Source: Flammula alnicola
Taxonomy: Eukaryota; Basidiomycota; Agaricomycetes; Agaricales; Strophariaceae
Assembly: GCA_015499995.1 (NCBI GenBank)
Contig: JADNRV010000057.1
Coordinates: 186,001 to 250,000 of the forward strand
Length of the DNA: 64,000 nt
Direction: 5' to 3'
In this document: positions 14,931 through 25,849 of the stretch, piece by piece
Layout: each line of letters starts with the position of its first letter
Numbering within the stretch: position 1 is the stretch's first letter
Notes under the pieces: generated by a model
The model's database searches: none
Told to the model about the DNA's origin: nothing
The model's input: only the letters and a program-made list of their open reading frames with translations
Translations under genes and position numbers: made by a program

Positions 14931-17611
14931 TGCCTATGGGAATTTTGCGAAGATGGGATAGGAAATATACAGGAGTTCCAGTTCTCGTTCTCGCTACATG
15001 TGTTCGGAGAAACCTAACATGCTCGCTTCCTGTGCATAATGGCAGACAATATTGCATACAACTGGATGGCATCGCAGAAAATCCATTTGCGTGCTTGTGT
15101 AATGTGAAACGGACGTCTGTCCAAGGCCGTGGGGTAATCCTCTTGACACATTGAATAAATTATGGCTGGGGTTCCAAAGAGACAGTATGTGCGAGGTCTT
15201 GTAAGAAGCTTCTCACAGATGGGGTATTTTTGTGTTTTGACGTGGACGTAATTACTGTTCGACCCATGTGGCCTGAATCTTTCCCTCTCCGGTGTTCGAT
15301 TTACAGCGCCAAAACATTCCAGACGTTCTCGAGTGCAGATTTCGATAGGATATCCAAAGGAGGCTCCACATTGGAAGCGAATTGGAACTCGGAAATGCCC
15401 GCCCGGAAGTCGCGGAGCGTCTTTTGTGGATTCTGGCGGGTTGCAAATCTCTATTTTCCCTCAGTGCGTGCACTTGGTGGAAAGTTCGCTGAGATATGCT
15501 CCAGTGTCCACTTCGTCACGACCGCGTTCCCAGGGTCCTAGTGCGCACTGCGTACATTTGTCCGGGGCTTGACCCTCCTCCAGTTCCATGGCTCCAGCGC
15601 TACGCAATGGCATTCCGATGTGAGAATCTCCACGCACGGACCAAATTCGCCTACAAAGTTGTTCTCTCGCTCTCCTATAAGCGGCCTGTTTCTTAACGTT
15701 CTATGGCGTGGATGCGCGTCTTGATTCTGGAACAAACCGGTGTATTGTACAGCCTTCGTTTGAAACCTCACTTTTATTCCTCCCGACGCACATGCCCTCG
15801 ACGAACAGGAAGCTCTCCGATCAAATTTAACGTTAACGTTAGGTCTTCATCATGTGCTGTTTTTCGCTCTCTCCGTTGTTGTTGTCGCCGCTGTACCGCC
15901 ACGATTTTTGTTTGTCCTCTCAGTGCTTCCCCCGTTCCTATTCTTATCCCCACTCAGCGAGAAGGATACCCCGCGACTTTGAAAATGTTCGTCGCACATT
16001 CGTTCGATCTTTTTGTCTCCATTGCTCTTCCAACAGTCAGACTATAGAAATAATCGTCGACACTTAATTTTTCCAGCAGGAGTCATTCAGAAAATTTCTA
16101 TTTCTTTAAATTCTCGTTTTACATTGGGAATTTATTACTTGGTCTGTACCGGAGAGGGGGTTGCCTTTTGTAATGATGAACATCAAAATATATCCCTTAG
16201 CGACAGCATTTCAAATTGAGGTGGTACAGCCTAAGAGTCGCAGGATCGTTAGTACCGATTAACATCGGTTGTCGCTCCGTGTCTCCTCGAGCGTAGTCAT
16301 TCTCGCATGGAAATTGGTCGCGAAGAGTCAAACGAAATCAAAATCAATGTACCCATCATTAAAATATTTCCCAAACTCATGACAGCTAATTAATTATCGA
16401 CAGATCCACTTTGCAAATAGAGTGCAGCGCTCAGCGCCTTTGTTTAGTGAGCGTACACAAATAAAACTAGCCTGATTTGGTTTGACCGCCCACGCAGAGA
16501 GGGCTCAACAAAAGGCTCTCGTCTTTCCGGCTTCGAACAGCATCTCCGGCACTGTGCTAAATCCTGAGCGCTGCATATGAGAAGTGGGTCTATCGATAAT
16601 TAATTAGCTGGAAGCCAGAACGTTTCTATACGCTCTCGACCTGTTCATAGAACTTGTACTAAATTTAATCGAGAAGCATACAGCCGACCCACTACATAAC
16701 CCCGAAACTTAAGGAAGTACCCCAGATGGGGTTTAAAGATCAGGTACCGGTGCAGTCAATTGATCTCGACGCCGGGCAAATTCCATTGTCGATCCCACCG
16801 TCAGACAAATTCGCCTATGTGATAAACGCATTACTACTCTGAACGTACTCAGCGTACTCCTAAAATATCTTTGAATCGGGGAAATAGACATGTCCAAGAG
16901 GCCCTATGCGACGGACTGAACGTCAGCCAGGAGTTACATATGGCCACTTCACTGGTCACTGGTAGTCAGACGCTACCTGAGAGTTGTACAGCTGTAAATA
17001 TTGGCCTTTTCCTGAACAATAAGGAGCAAGGGGAGTGACCAAATTATGTGGTGGGGCCACAAGAAACTGCGACGAATAAATCTGATCAGAAACACTCAGA
17101 AGTTTACAAGCAAAGAAACGGGTCATCGAAAACTGCGGTAGACCAAGAACCTTCGTAATTTTTTCCTGTCAGCTGAGCAATGTATGTGAATGCATTGTGT
17201 TCAGACAAAGTCGCGGCTGGCCAATGATGTTCTATATTTAATTCTGTACTTGCGTGTGAGACGCAAAGAGTCGGGGCTGGGGTATGTCCGTACTCGCCTG
17301 TGAAATTGATGCCCATAAAACATAAGCATGAACCTTACGTTAGTCGGATGTGTGAAGCGACGTCGCTCGGAATAACATACAAAAATGTCTAAATCGCTGG
17401 GATGGAAGGAGGTTGGGTCTTTGCGAATCTCAGCACCAGGATCAAGTGGACCACACAAAGTCATACAGGCCATCTATGAGGAAGTGTAATATTCGTCTGA
17501 AAATTCCCATAACTAAGAGAGAAGGTATTTAAGAGGGTTGAAATTAAAGATGAAAAGCAGGCCCCGAGTCAAAACAACTCCAGCTAAAGAAATCTCCAGC
17601 CTTTCTACAAC
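14835..17611. other. spacer between the divergent secreted-protein genes
   Basis: About 2.8 kb with no supported gene. Frames at 15,230-15,770 occur on both strands without start context, splice sites or recognisable protein. The part next to each gene (about 65-80 bp) is conserved between arms and includes AGCAGGCCCCGAGTCAAAACAA. It probably holds both promoters. Confidence 0.5.
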
Positions 17612-18376
17612 ATGCAGCTCAAACTCGCTACTATTTTCACCGCAGTCACCGCTGCTCTCTTTGCAGCACCCGCCGTAGCCATCAGCTACGAAGGGTTCGC
17701 CAGCACCGTCTCCTGCAGCGGCTCTGCCTTCGGTTGCTCCGACGGCGGCAATGTCTGCTGCTCGCTCCCTACCGGGTTCGGGTTCTCCGTCCAATTCAAC
17801 AACCTTCCGTCGGGAACCCAAGGACAGGGATACACCAACAACGGCTGCTCGTCGTTCCTTTTCTCGCTGTTCGGCCCTGGCACCAAGTGCTTCAACGGAG
17901 GCGGAACGCGTGCCACGAACATGAACTGGTTCCATTCTCCTCAACACAGGAGGGCTCTCGAGGCTAGGGCCGTATCGGAGGCGTCGACCAACTGCTCCTC
18001 GCCCACCTACTTCAAGTACGAGGATGCTTCCGGTGCAGCTAAGCAGATCAAGGTCCCCACTGCCGACGGTGCTGCTCAGACCATTGCCGACCTGCACACT
18101 GCCAAGAACTTCGGTGCTCTCGCGAAATACGAGGATTATTAGTCGGTAATGTTTATTCTACTACTGCACCCAGATTTCTTTCTAACACTGCACCTCCAGT
18201 CCACCATCGTCGAGGGGCAGGCGGACGTATCATGAGTTCGCCGCGAGTTACATATATTTCATGGTCACAAGTTGGGTTATATTGTGGTTCGGCCTTCCTT
18301 AGGGTGAAACGGAGATTAAATAGTTTTTCGGGTTCATAGTTTTGTACTTCTGGCTTTTTCCTTAGGGGCGCGCCCT
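17540..18376. repeat. inverted repeat arm B around secreted-protein copy 2
   Basis: Mirror of 14,061-14,930. It ends at GGGGCGCGCCC near 18,366. A CTTCTGGCTTTTTCCTTAGG string just before it matches the other arm with small indels. Confidence 0.8.
17612..18142 (+). CDS. small secreted cysteine-containing protein, copy 2
   Basis: Intronless, 176 aa, with the same signal peptide and seven-cysteine pattern as the minus-strand gene ending at 14,304. A TATTTAAG box at about 17,526 lies some 85 bp upstream of the ATG. The stop is TAG here and TAA in the partner, and the bases right after the stop already differ substantially, whereas the compared coding stretches are essentially identical. This points to homogenisation of the coding region by gene conversion or strong constraint. 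The function is unknown. A cell-wall, effector-like or surface role is possible but unsupported. Confidence 0.88.
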   Translation: MQLKLATIFTAVTAALFAAPAVAISYEGFASTVSCSGSAFGCSDGGNVCCSLPTGFGFSVQFNNLPSGTQGQGYTNNGCSSFLFSLFGPGTKCFNGGGTRATNMNWFHSPQHRRALEARAVSEASTNCSSPTYFKYEDASGAAKQIKVPTADGAAQTIADLHTAKNFGALAKYEDY

Positions 18377-19671
18377 ATTTCTTCATTCAATTTCACAAGT
18401 GACATCGAACGCCGACTGAAAGCGGATCTTCCTCTGCTACAATTTGAATGCAATTCAATTTGGTGTTATCCTAATCGTCCACAGATTTCGACGGTATCAA
18501 GTTCATTGTCTGCCAATTGCCTACAGCGGCGGTGCCGCCGGCTTTTTTATCGTGACTGTTTGTCCCACGCACGGACCTGATAATTGATTTCCCCCGTCAA
18601 TGCCAACTCCCTTTCACCTTCATCGACACTAGTCACTCTGCTTCTCGACCCTCCTCCGCATCGGTTACGGCCAGCTTGCATGCATCAAACTCCATCCAGC
18701 GATGTTCTCATATCGACCTCGTCAGCCGTTGTGGGTCTTACTGAAGCATCCATGTCGGTCTTCTTGTCTCTGCCGCCCATGCTCTCATCTTGGAGGCACC
18801 AATAACGGCGTCGCAGATCATCAATCACCTTCTGTTTCCCAATAACAAATCTCAATTCTCTGTTGTTTCTGGGGCTAATTGAAAGCCAAAGGATGCACTT
18901 GCGTCGCATTGGCCATCTCATCGAATATCCCTGTACGGTGTACAAGTGCGTTGCGATTCTTCCTCGTATTCTTTCATTTCGTATTTTCTTTTTCCATGTC
19001 TTCTCTGCAGCAGCCTCTGGAAACGTCATCCCATGCCGTACCACCACATTGGGAGGTGATTGAACACTGGCGCAACATCATGTCCGCAATCTGTTTCGCG
19101 CCTTATTTTCTCCTTCAGTCTCCTTCGTGATCACCTGTTATTCAAGCGAATCTCGACGGTTTATGGACCACTGCGCAGTATCGAAGCTGTGTGTCTCACT
19201 CTCACTCTCCGCTTCCATTTCCTTGCTTTCCTCCCTATCTTTGTCGTCGTTCTTGCGTACCAGAGCGGCTTCTGTTGCTGAAGACTTTTTCCTTTCGTAC
19301 CTCCTTTATGATCTGCTGTTTCTCGTTATGCCTTCTTTGGAAGCATTATTGCTGGACCTTCGATGTAGATCGGCTAAGAACCTTGAATCTACTCTAGATG
19401 CGATCCGTGATTATATTTCAACCTCGTAAGAGGCCCGTCTCAAATATCCACCATCAGGATATCTATGGTCACACACACCATTCCTCTCGTCCTAGTTTCA
19501 GGAATAGTCGACGAAGACGCGATTGTGCAGCTGCAATGTCATGGCATCATTGTAGGTATGCATTATCGATTCTGGGAACTCGGTTAAAAGCCCTCGTCAG
19601 AAGAGCTTTTCTGTCTATTTCTAATGTGAGTTCTCACATAATTTCTTACTAACGACCTATACTATCCAGTT

Positions 19672-20765
19672 AGCACCAACACAACACAGTTTTATCAAGT
19701 CCGCGGCTGGTGGGTGCTTCGCCGCGATGCGCAATTTCACCGCCGGAGTTTGCGTCGTGGTCGCCTCGTCTTGGAGATTCCGCTTGGCGGCTCATGTCTA
19801 CGTGCTACCCTAGAGGAACCCAGTTGTGTGTGTTCCGTCTCACATCCTGTCTATCCTTTCCTCTGGCGTCGATTTGTTGACACGTTTATTTCCCATCTCT
19901 TCTCTGGCCCGTCTCATCGCGATCAGCCAGAATGGGACCACCCCTCTTTAGCTTTTCTTCTTTCGTGCCGTCCTCCCTTTACATTCTATTTGTCTATGTT
20001 CATCCACTGCAGCACATTCATACACCGTCGTCTAGCAATATCTGATCCTTCAGGCCCCTCCTGCCGCTTCTCTCCAAGTTTGACCGAGACGGAGGTGGCT
20101 GATACTCAGTTTTCAGCTGACTGGTGTATGTGCCGCTGCGCAGTGGTTCATGAAAGACTGCAGATACTCTTATTACAAATGGGATCTGTAGATTTAGCTT
20201 GTCTCTGTCTTTCCTTGACGTTTATAGCTCATTTTTCGTGTTCTTATTTCCCTTGTGCGCATGGTGTCGCATTGTTCAGTGTTCACGGATTTATTATGTA
20301 CGACGAGTCTCGGCAGACGAGTCCCTTCTTCTCCCACGACTTCACGCCCACACACCGCTGTCTGGCCATCCTCGATCTCCAGACCCCTCCCAATGCCGCT
20401 CCTCTCCGAGTTTGGCAAAGGCGGTGATGCCTGTTGTCGTTCTCAAGTATTCCCAGCGGCGGTACGTGTTGGGAATGAGGGATGGGAGGGCTTTCCCGCG
20501 TCTTTCCTTAGTGTTCTGTCACATTTCTGGTGCACTTTTCGTGTTCCTCCGCATGGAATCGCAGTTCAGTGTTCGTGCCGTTGCAACGGGTATCGAGTCT
20601 CGTAGGAATCCGGCACCCAGTCTCTTACCTACTCATGATCTTGTTTGCAGGACGCGGCGGCCCCACTACGGTCAGCTTAATCTCGCCAATGGACCCGTTA
20701 TCGATGGCGTCCTCGATATACCGGGGAGCACAGTTTCTCGGAGTGGTGTCTGAAATCAGAACTGA
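19672..20765 (+). pseudogene. split remnant of a 103-aa family gene
   Basis: The 5' part at 19,672-19,760 retains the leader AGCACCAACACAACAC and codons for FIKSAAGG-like sequence, but the start codon is lost. An intron-like TACTAAC branch site in the leader at about 19,652 is also kept. The 3' part at 20,673-20,765 reads QLNLANGPVIDGVLDIPGST, then SRSGV, a stop in place of Trp, and NQN. About 0.9 kb of repeat sequence separates the halves. The downstream flank matches that of the intact 56,364 gene. Confidence 0.78.
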
Positions 20766-22847
20766 GTACGGTACATGGTCTATTCTGCCTTGATATCTTA
20801 TATTTGAGTTTGGGGTCTGATTCAATTGTAGTTGAGTCAGCGAGACTAGGCGACGTGAACGTTACGTTGGTGGGAGGGAATGACGAGTGATTCGAATTTT
20901 TTTATTTAGTCTTGCAGGTTATGGTAATACCAGGCAGGAGCTGTGATTTATAGAAAATATTCTACTGGGAAATAAATATGTTTTCGTCTTCCAGCATACT
21001 TAGCTACCTGTTCGACTTTGGTCAACTCACGTGCGTTATGCGCACGGACCGATTGTGACGCTATCGATTATCTGATCACTACTAGTATCACTCACGAACC
21101 ATGATGTCGTATCCTCCTCGCACCTTCTCTCATCCATTCATCGTCTGCTGAGCAGGGCTCGCCGACGAACGATGGGCCCCGCCATCACCTCCACCTGCTT
21201 TCCATCTCAGGGGTCCACCGTAGATCTGGTTCTTACACGTCGGTTTTTCTATGGCTCTTCGCCGTCACTCCTATTCTTTTACGGCGTCTCCTCCACGGAC
21301 TCTGGCGGTGTCAACTGTATTGCTCGTTTTATCGAAACGCGACTGAACGCCTGCGCAATATCGTCATTGTAGTTGGCACCAGGATCGTTTCTACTGCGCG
21401 TATGACGGCTGACATCTACATATCGCCGTTGGTGAGCCGAAGTGCTGCCCCATTTACTTTCTCTCTTTCGACTGCTAGTGCCTTCTGTCGCATATTCATT
21501 CATATTGGATGATTTCTCATCTTGTCCCTGACTCTTCTCATCAAGGTCAGCCGGGGCTAACACTCTTTTGGCACCATACGCCCCCTTCTCTCTCTTTTCT
21601 TCATCCGCGCCTTCCTTTTTTCTTCTGCATTCTCATCTTCCACGTTGATACCGCATATTTCTCGCAACTGCAGTCCCTCATCTCCCAACCTGGCGCTCCT
21701 ACACCGCTGCTGGTCGTCTGTCATCATCCAGGCCCCTCCTACCGCTTCCCTCTAAGCTGGCCAAGGCGGAGGTGCCTGTTTGTCACGAACACGTATCTCA
21801 TGCGTGGTGTATGTGCCGCTGTGGTTGGGACGTTGAAGACCGGAGGTCTACCGACTGTGTTTTTTCATCTCAGCTTTGCCCTCTCTTTTCTTGATGTTCT
21901 TGCACGTTCATAACTCATTTTTTCGTGTCCTCGTTCCCTTTTTTCCCCCGTTATCGCAAGCGTTCGTGCAGCTATAGACAATGACCCCCCTTCTCCCACC
22001 ACTTCACGCTCGTACACCGCCGTCTGGCCATCTGTCATTCTACAGGCCACTCTTGCCGCTTCTTTCCGAGTTTGGCATAGAGCGGAGATGCTTGTTTCGT
22101 TCTTTCTGACCGCTGTCCCGGTGGCGATGCAAGTCGGGCGTCAAAGATTGGAGATAGGGAAAACCCGATTTGTAGGCGTGGCTTTTTCCGCGTCTTTCCT
22201 TGATGTTTTTCTGCGTCAAAGGCTTTTTTTGGTGTTCTTAATCACGGCAGCGCATCGCCGCTTTCATCCCTGTTCCTTTCCTGCCTCGTCTCTACCGTGT
22301 CTCCAGCTTGTCAGCCATGTCGTTCGTGCTTTCGAGGTGCGATGGAATGCTGGCACAATATCGTCGCCGCAGTTTGCATTCATGGTCGCTTCGTCTTTTT
22401 GATGCGGGCTGATCAGTCTGACGTCTAATTACTACCGTCGAGAAGCCGAGCTATGTGTTCAGTCCTGCTCACTTCCTATCTTTGCACTGCGTTATTATGC
22501 AGGTGTGGATGTGTGGACCGGGTTCTTTTATATTGGATCTTTTCTCTGGTTCTCTCATCATCGCCAACCAGAATGCCCAAAACTGCTTCTTCATACTCAA
22601 CATTCTGTTCTTTTTGCACTGCGCGCTTGCTCTTTTCTTCGTGCCATATTATCTTGTGGTTATCGACTTGGGACAACGTCCCTTATCTTACTGCATACTT
22701 TTCGGTGCAGTATTAGTCCCTTCTTCTGCTGCCGCAGCACGCTCATACGCCGCTGTGTTATCGTCTATGATCACACAGGCCCATCCTCTCGCGTTTTGCG
22801 CAAGGCGGAGGTGCCTGTTTGTCGGGACATATCGGATAAAGAGGGCG

Positions 22848-22940
22848 TATGTGTCGCTGCGGAGTCGGGCGCAGAAGATGGGAGGTATGATAACTGTCAT
22901 TTTTAAGCGTGGCTTATCCCTCTCTTCTCTTAACGTTCTT
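22848..22940 (+). repeat. direct repeat left of the membrane-protein cassette
   Basis: GGCGTATGTGTCGCTGCGGAG..., then ACTGTCATTTTTAAGCGTGG, then TTATCCCTC. Nearly identical to 25,860-25,970, so these two copies bracket the 23.0-25.8 kb gene segment. The right copy has about 14 extra bases (AATACTTAGTACTT) at the GGCTTA/TCCC point. Confidence 0.8.
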
Positions 22941-22952
22941 TCGGTGCATCCT

Positions 22953-23032
22953 CGAGCTCAGTCTCGGTGTGGATGAAGGAAGTGCAGGAGGAGGAACCGG
23001 TGAGGTTCAGGCTGGGGAGTAGCATGCCATCT
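22953..23032 (-). pseudogene. duplicated coding fragment (unknown gene)
   Basis: Minus-strand reading MLLPSLNLTGSSSCTSFIHT followed by ETELED. The same fragment occurs at 32,640-32,722 as MPLPSPNLTGSSSCTPFIYT and ETETED. High similarity over about 80 bp in otherwise unrelated surroundings suggests both are shards of a once larger gene. The family is not recognised. Confidence 0.5.
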
Positions 23033-23441
23033 ACTCCAAATCTAATCTTATCGCCATCTTAACTGGAGGAGGATGCGCTTTCGCTGGTACACTGACGTCG
23101 GAACCAGTAAGCAACGGAAACTATAGGCCCACAAGCCAATTTTGGTTCGCTCTGCCTGCAGACTCGGAAAGCCAAGGGCACGACGTCAAGTGTATGGGCA
23201 AGTTAATATAAAAATACGAGAAGTAAGCATTGGCAAGATAATACAATGTAGAATTAATATCAACATATCCGAGTCCGTTCGCGTCGACAGTCCTCTGAAA
23301 ACAGAAAGGAAGGACATCAAAAAGAGCGTAAGGCATAGGACAAATAAAACTAATATGCGACAAGCAGAAAAGGTCCAACAGGTCCGTCAATACTATAAGG
23401 AAATGAAACCAATCACCCAAACTTCACGTCCATTATCATAA

Positions 23442-25374
23442 TCATGAAGGATCGCGTCGATATTCCGGCGGCGGAGTTGTTGTATCCCTCACGACATTCA
23501 CAGGCCGCCGCATAGGAGCGAGCGCAGCAGCAGGCTGAGAAGGCCGTCGATCTTCTATTCTCGACTCCTGGCCGGCGCTAGCGCCTGATAGTCCTTCATC
23601 CATTACTGCTTGCAACGTCTGGTTCTGGCCAAAGGATGGCGTCCGTCGCGCGCCTCGAGGCGGAGGCATGAGCTGAGGCGCGGGTATGATATCAGGCCGA
23701 TATTTCCCATCTGGTGTGAAGGGTATCGTAATCACTTGAGTCTATATAACCGTCAGGCTACATGTATAAGAAAGAAACGAGGACAGAAAACCGTACATTT
23801 GGTCCATATCGTTCTCCGGGTAACAGGTCGGCGGTCGACGAAACATAGGTCTCTCCATAGGTCCCTCCAGAAGAGGGCCAGAGACCAGTAGATGGTGGCG
23901 TCGCTTGCAACGAGGAATGCGAAACCTGTGAGCGACTCGGAAGGAGTCCATGGGAACTCGAAGGTGTGCCATGACTCGATTCAGCTGCACGAGTAGAGGT
24001 TTGTGATTTGCCTTTTAGGTGGAAGAATTTCCGGTAGGTCAAAGGCTTTAGGTGGAGGAAGACGAAGAAGGAAACTATAAGGGTGATCAAGGCCACAATT
24101 ACCCCGATCGAGATGCCTACGATGGCGCCGGCAGACAATCTGACGAAAAATAGGTGAGCGAAATGGCAGAAGCAGAAGCAGGAATAGGAACATTTCTCAC
24201 CCAGAATTCCTGCATTTTGGTAGATTATCAAAATTATATCGAAAACAGGAAGGAGGTGATCTCACATGTGTTGGAGTGATGCAGTGGTAAAGACTTGAGC
24301 GTAGTCAATAGCGAACACCAATCCAGAGTTGTTCGATGCCTGAGATTCCAGCTTAATTGTATGCTGTCCACCTCCAAGGTCGTTGGCCTGATACAGCACC
24401 ATTTGCGGTCGGTAGAACTGCTTATTCGCAGAGTAATTCGCAGGTGTCCCACTGTCTAATTGCACAGAATATGGTGCACAGCTTGGACCCACAGGACCGA
24501 ACAAAGCGACTGAATCGCCTAACCACATAGGTTAGCAGATAGAAAAATATTTACTACCGAGAAAGGCCCGCCCTATGGAACCATCAGGAGGTCTCAAACT
24601 GTTTAGGTCAGATGATGCTCACTTCGAATGTATATTCAACCCATGCTCCAGCAGTTGATGTCACACTAAGAAGATCAGTTCAATGGGGTTTTCATTCCTC
24701 CTCAAGTAGAAAAATAGACGCACTGCCCCGAACCCCCAGAAAACATCCCAATATTAGATGGACTTGCACTCCATGCCGATGCTGGTATGTATGTGAATGA
24801 TGGGTCCGAGTCCTGAATGGTCATGGCCATAAGAGATTCATTGGCCAGTCCAACTGGAGTTTGCCACGTAATCTAAGAATATTTCGTTGTTGGTAAGAAA
24901 TTGTTCGCACGTATTGGAGCAAGGAAGGACGCACGAAATCAATGTCCAATAAAGCTGTTCCCAAATTCATCATTCTGACTGTGTGATAGCCATTGCTCAA
25001 CGCCACAGTCGAAAACAAAGCTGTCTGGAAGGTTCCCGGATCGTTGGGGTCAGAGCCATTTACTTGAGGATACACGACAGAATCGATGCTGATCTGGTAC
25101 AGGCCATGGTTTGGGCGTTTAGCGCCGTATAACTGCACCCCAGTGCCGTAGAAAGTGAAGGAGATGTCGGCTCTATCAACCTGCGTCATCATAAAGCTGC
25201 TCTGAGAGTACCTGCATACCTCATCAGACGGGGCAAAAGCGCGACGTGGACTGAGACTCACTGGTCAGCGAATGGATCCTGCCTGGAGGTCCCCGCAGTC
25301 CAATCTCCGCCCCCATTGCCAGAGTAGATGATCACAGGCGACGTGTCCTCGATTGTGGTGCTGAGTGTAGGCAT
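23442..25374 (-). CDS. single-pass membrane protein with extracellular beta-sandwich-like region
   Basis: Exons: about 25374-25262, 25211-24959, a segment near 24,877-24,727, a short one near 24,668-24,621, 24,521-24,264, about 24,140-23,804 and 23,744-23,442. The start ATG gives MPTLSTTIEDTSPVIIYSG, which fits the usual start of this agaricomycete family (a leaderless 'DD/ED-x-SP-x-I-x-YS' opening). Two extracellular-type segments follow (FTFYGTGVQLYGAKRPNHG; GDSVALFGPVGP with a DYAQVF end), then one transmembrane helix (AGAIVGISIGVIVALITLIV) and a Ser/Pro-rich cytoplasmic tail of about 200 residues ending PPPEYRRDPS. The ligand and role are unknown; similar proteins are usually annotated only as membrane proteins. 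It is bracketed by direct copies of the dispersed repeat. Confidence 0.78.
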
Positions 25375-25439
25375 AATGAAGGGATCCGTTGTTAGTGGCG
25401 CTCAGCCCACTTTTTCATTCACCTGGTTTGGCTGGGATG

Positions 25440-25790
25440 ACATCTTCATTGAGTGCGGCATTCAGGGAATCTAAATAACGGACCCGAAAGGTCTGTCCAG
25501 CGAGGTGTGAATATGTACCAAAATTGGTTTTCTGGTGTGTTAACTATCCCATTCAAGGAATATGAGCTGAGATGAAATGCCAATAGATCGACTGTCACTA
25601 ACCAACCCGTAAACTTGCCCTGGATAGTTATATCAACAACAGATCGATTGACATCTGTTGTATATGGTCTGTCAGGAGAGACGACCTCGACTCGTCTCTC
25701 AGAGTTGTAGAAGGTTGTAGATGAGATTGGGTCGCAAGCAGTTGCAAAGGCTTGCCGCTTCGCCGTCAGGTCTACAATTTACCTGATTTC
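25440..25790 (-). pseudogene. coding-like fragment upstream of the membrane-protein gene
   Basis: Two protein-like segments: RRVEVVSPDRPYTTDVNRSV running to TIQGKFTGW (25,770-25,608), and after a GT-AG-like intron KTNFGTYSHLAGQTFRVRYL to NEDVIPAKP (about 25,538-25,432). The junction between them and the one to the downstream gene are both out of phase by one base. I therefore treat it as a separate decayed gene rather than the 5' end of the membrane protein. No family is recognised. Confidence 0.4.
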
Positions 25791-25849
25791 AGAGTCAACA
25801 GCCTCCCGCGGCATTCAAGGATTGGGTGCCTCAGGCTGTTTGTAGGGTG

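Larger units (their letters stand above)
18580..22950. repeat. long mosaic of dispersed repeat modules
   Basis: At least five partial copies of a module containing CACCGCTGTCTGGCCATC-like and CTCTCCGAGTTTGGC-like strings, at about 20,340, 21,700, 22,010 and 22,740. Each is followed by a second module with GTGCCGCTGCGGAGTCGGGCGTGAAAG-like and TGTTCAGTGTTCACG-like strings (20,130, 20,270, 21,810, 22,850). 20,820-21,060 matches the 3' flank of the 56,364 gene, including GCGCACGGACCGATTG at 21,043. Strongly T/C-rich on the plus strand with no intact gene. Confidence 0.75.

Noticed and set aside
14235..15017. 260-codon frame opposite the secreted-protein gene
   Set aside because: Antisense shadow of the strongly supported 176-aa gene. 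The mirror shadow at 17,513-18,097 has the same origin.
15230..15771. Overlapping frames on both strands between the secreted-protein genes
   Set aside because: No splice support, signal or family resemblance. Could be chance.
19714..20427. 237-codon frame in the repeat region
   Set aside because: Consists of repeat modules that occur elsewhere with stops. Codon pattern is not protein-like and it overlaps frames in other registers.
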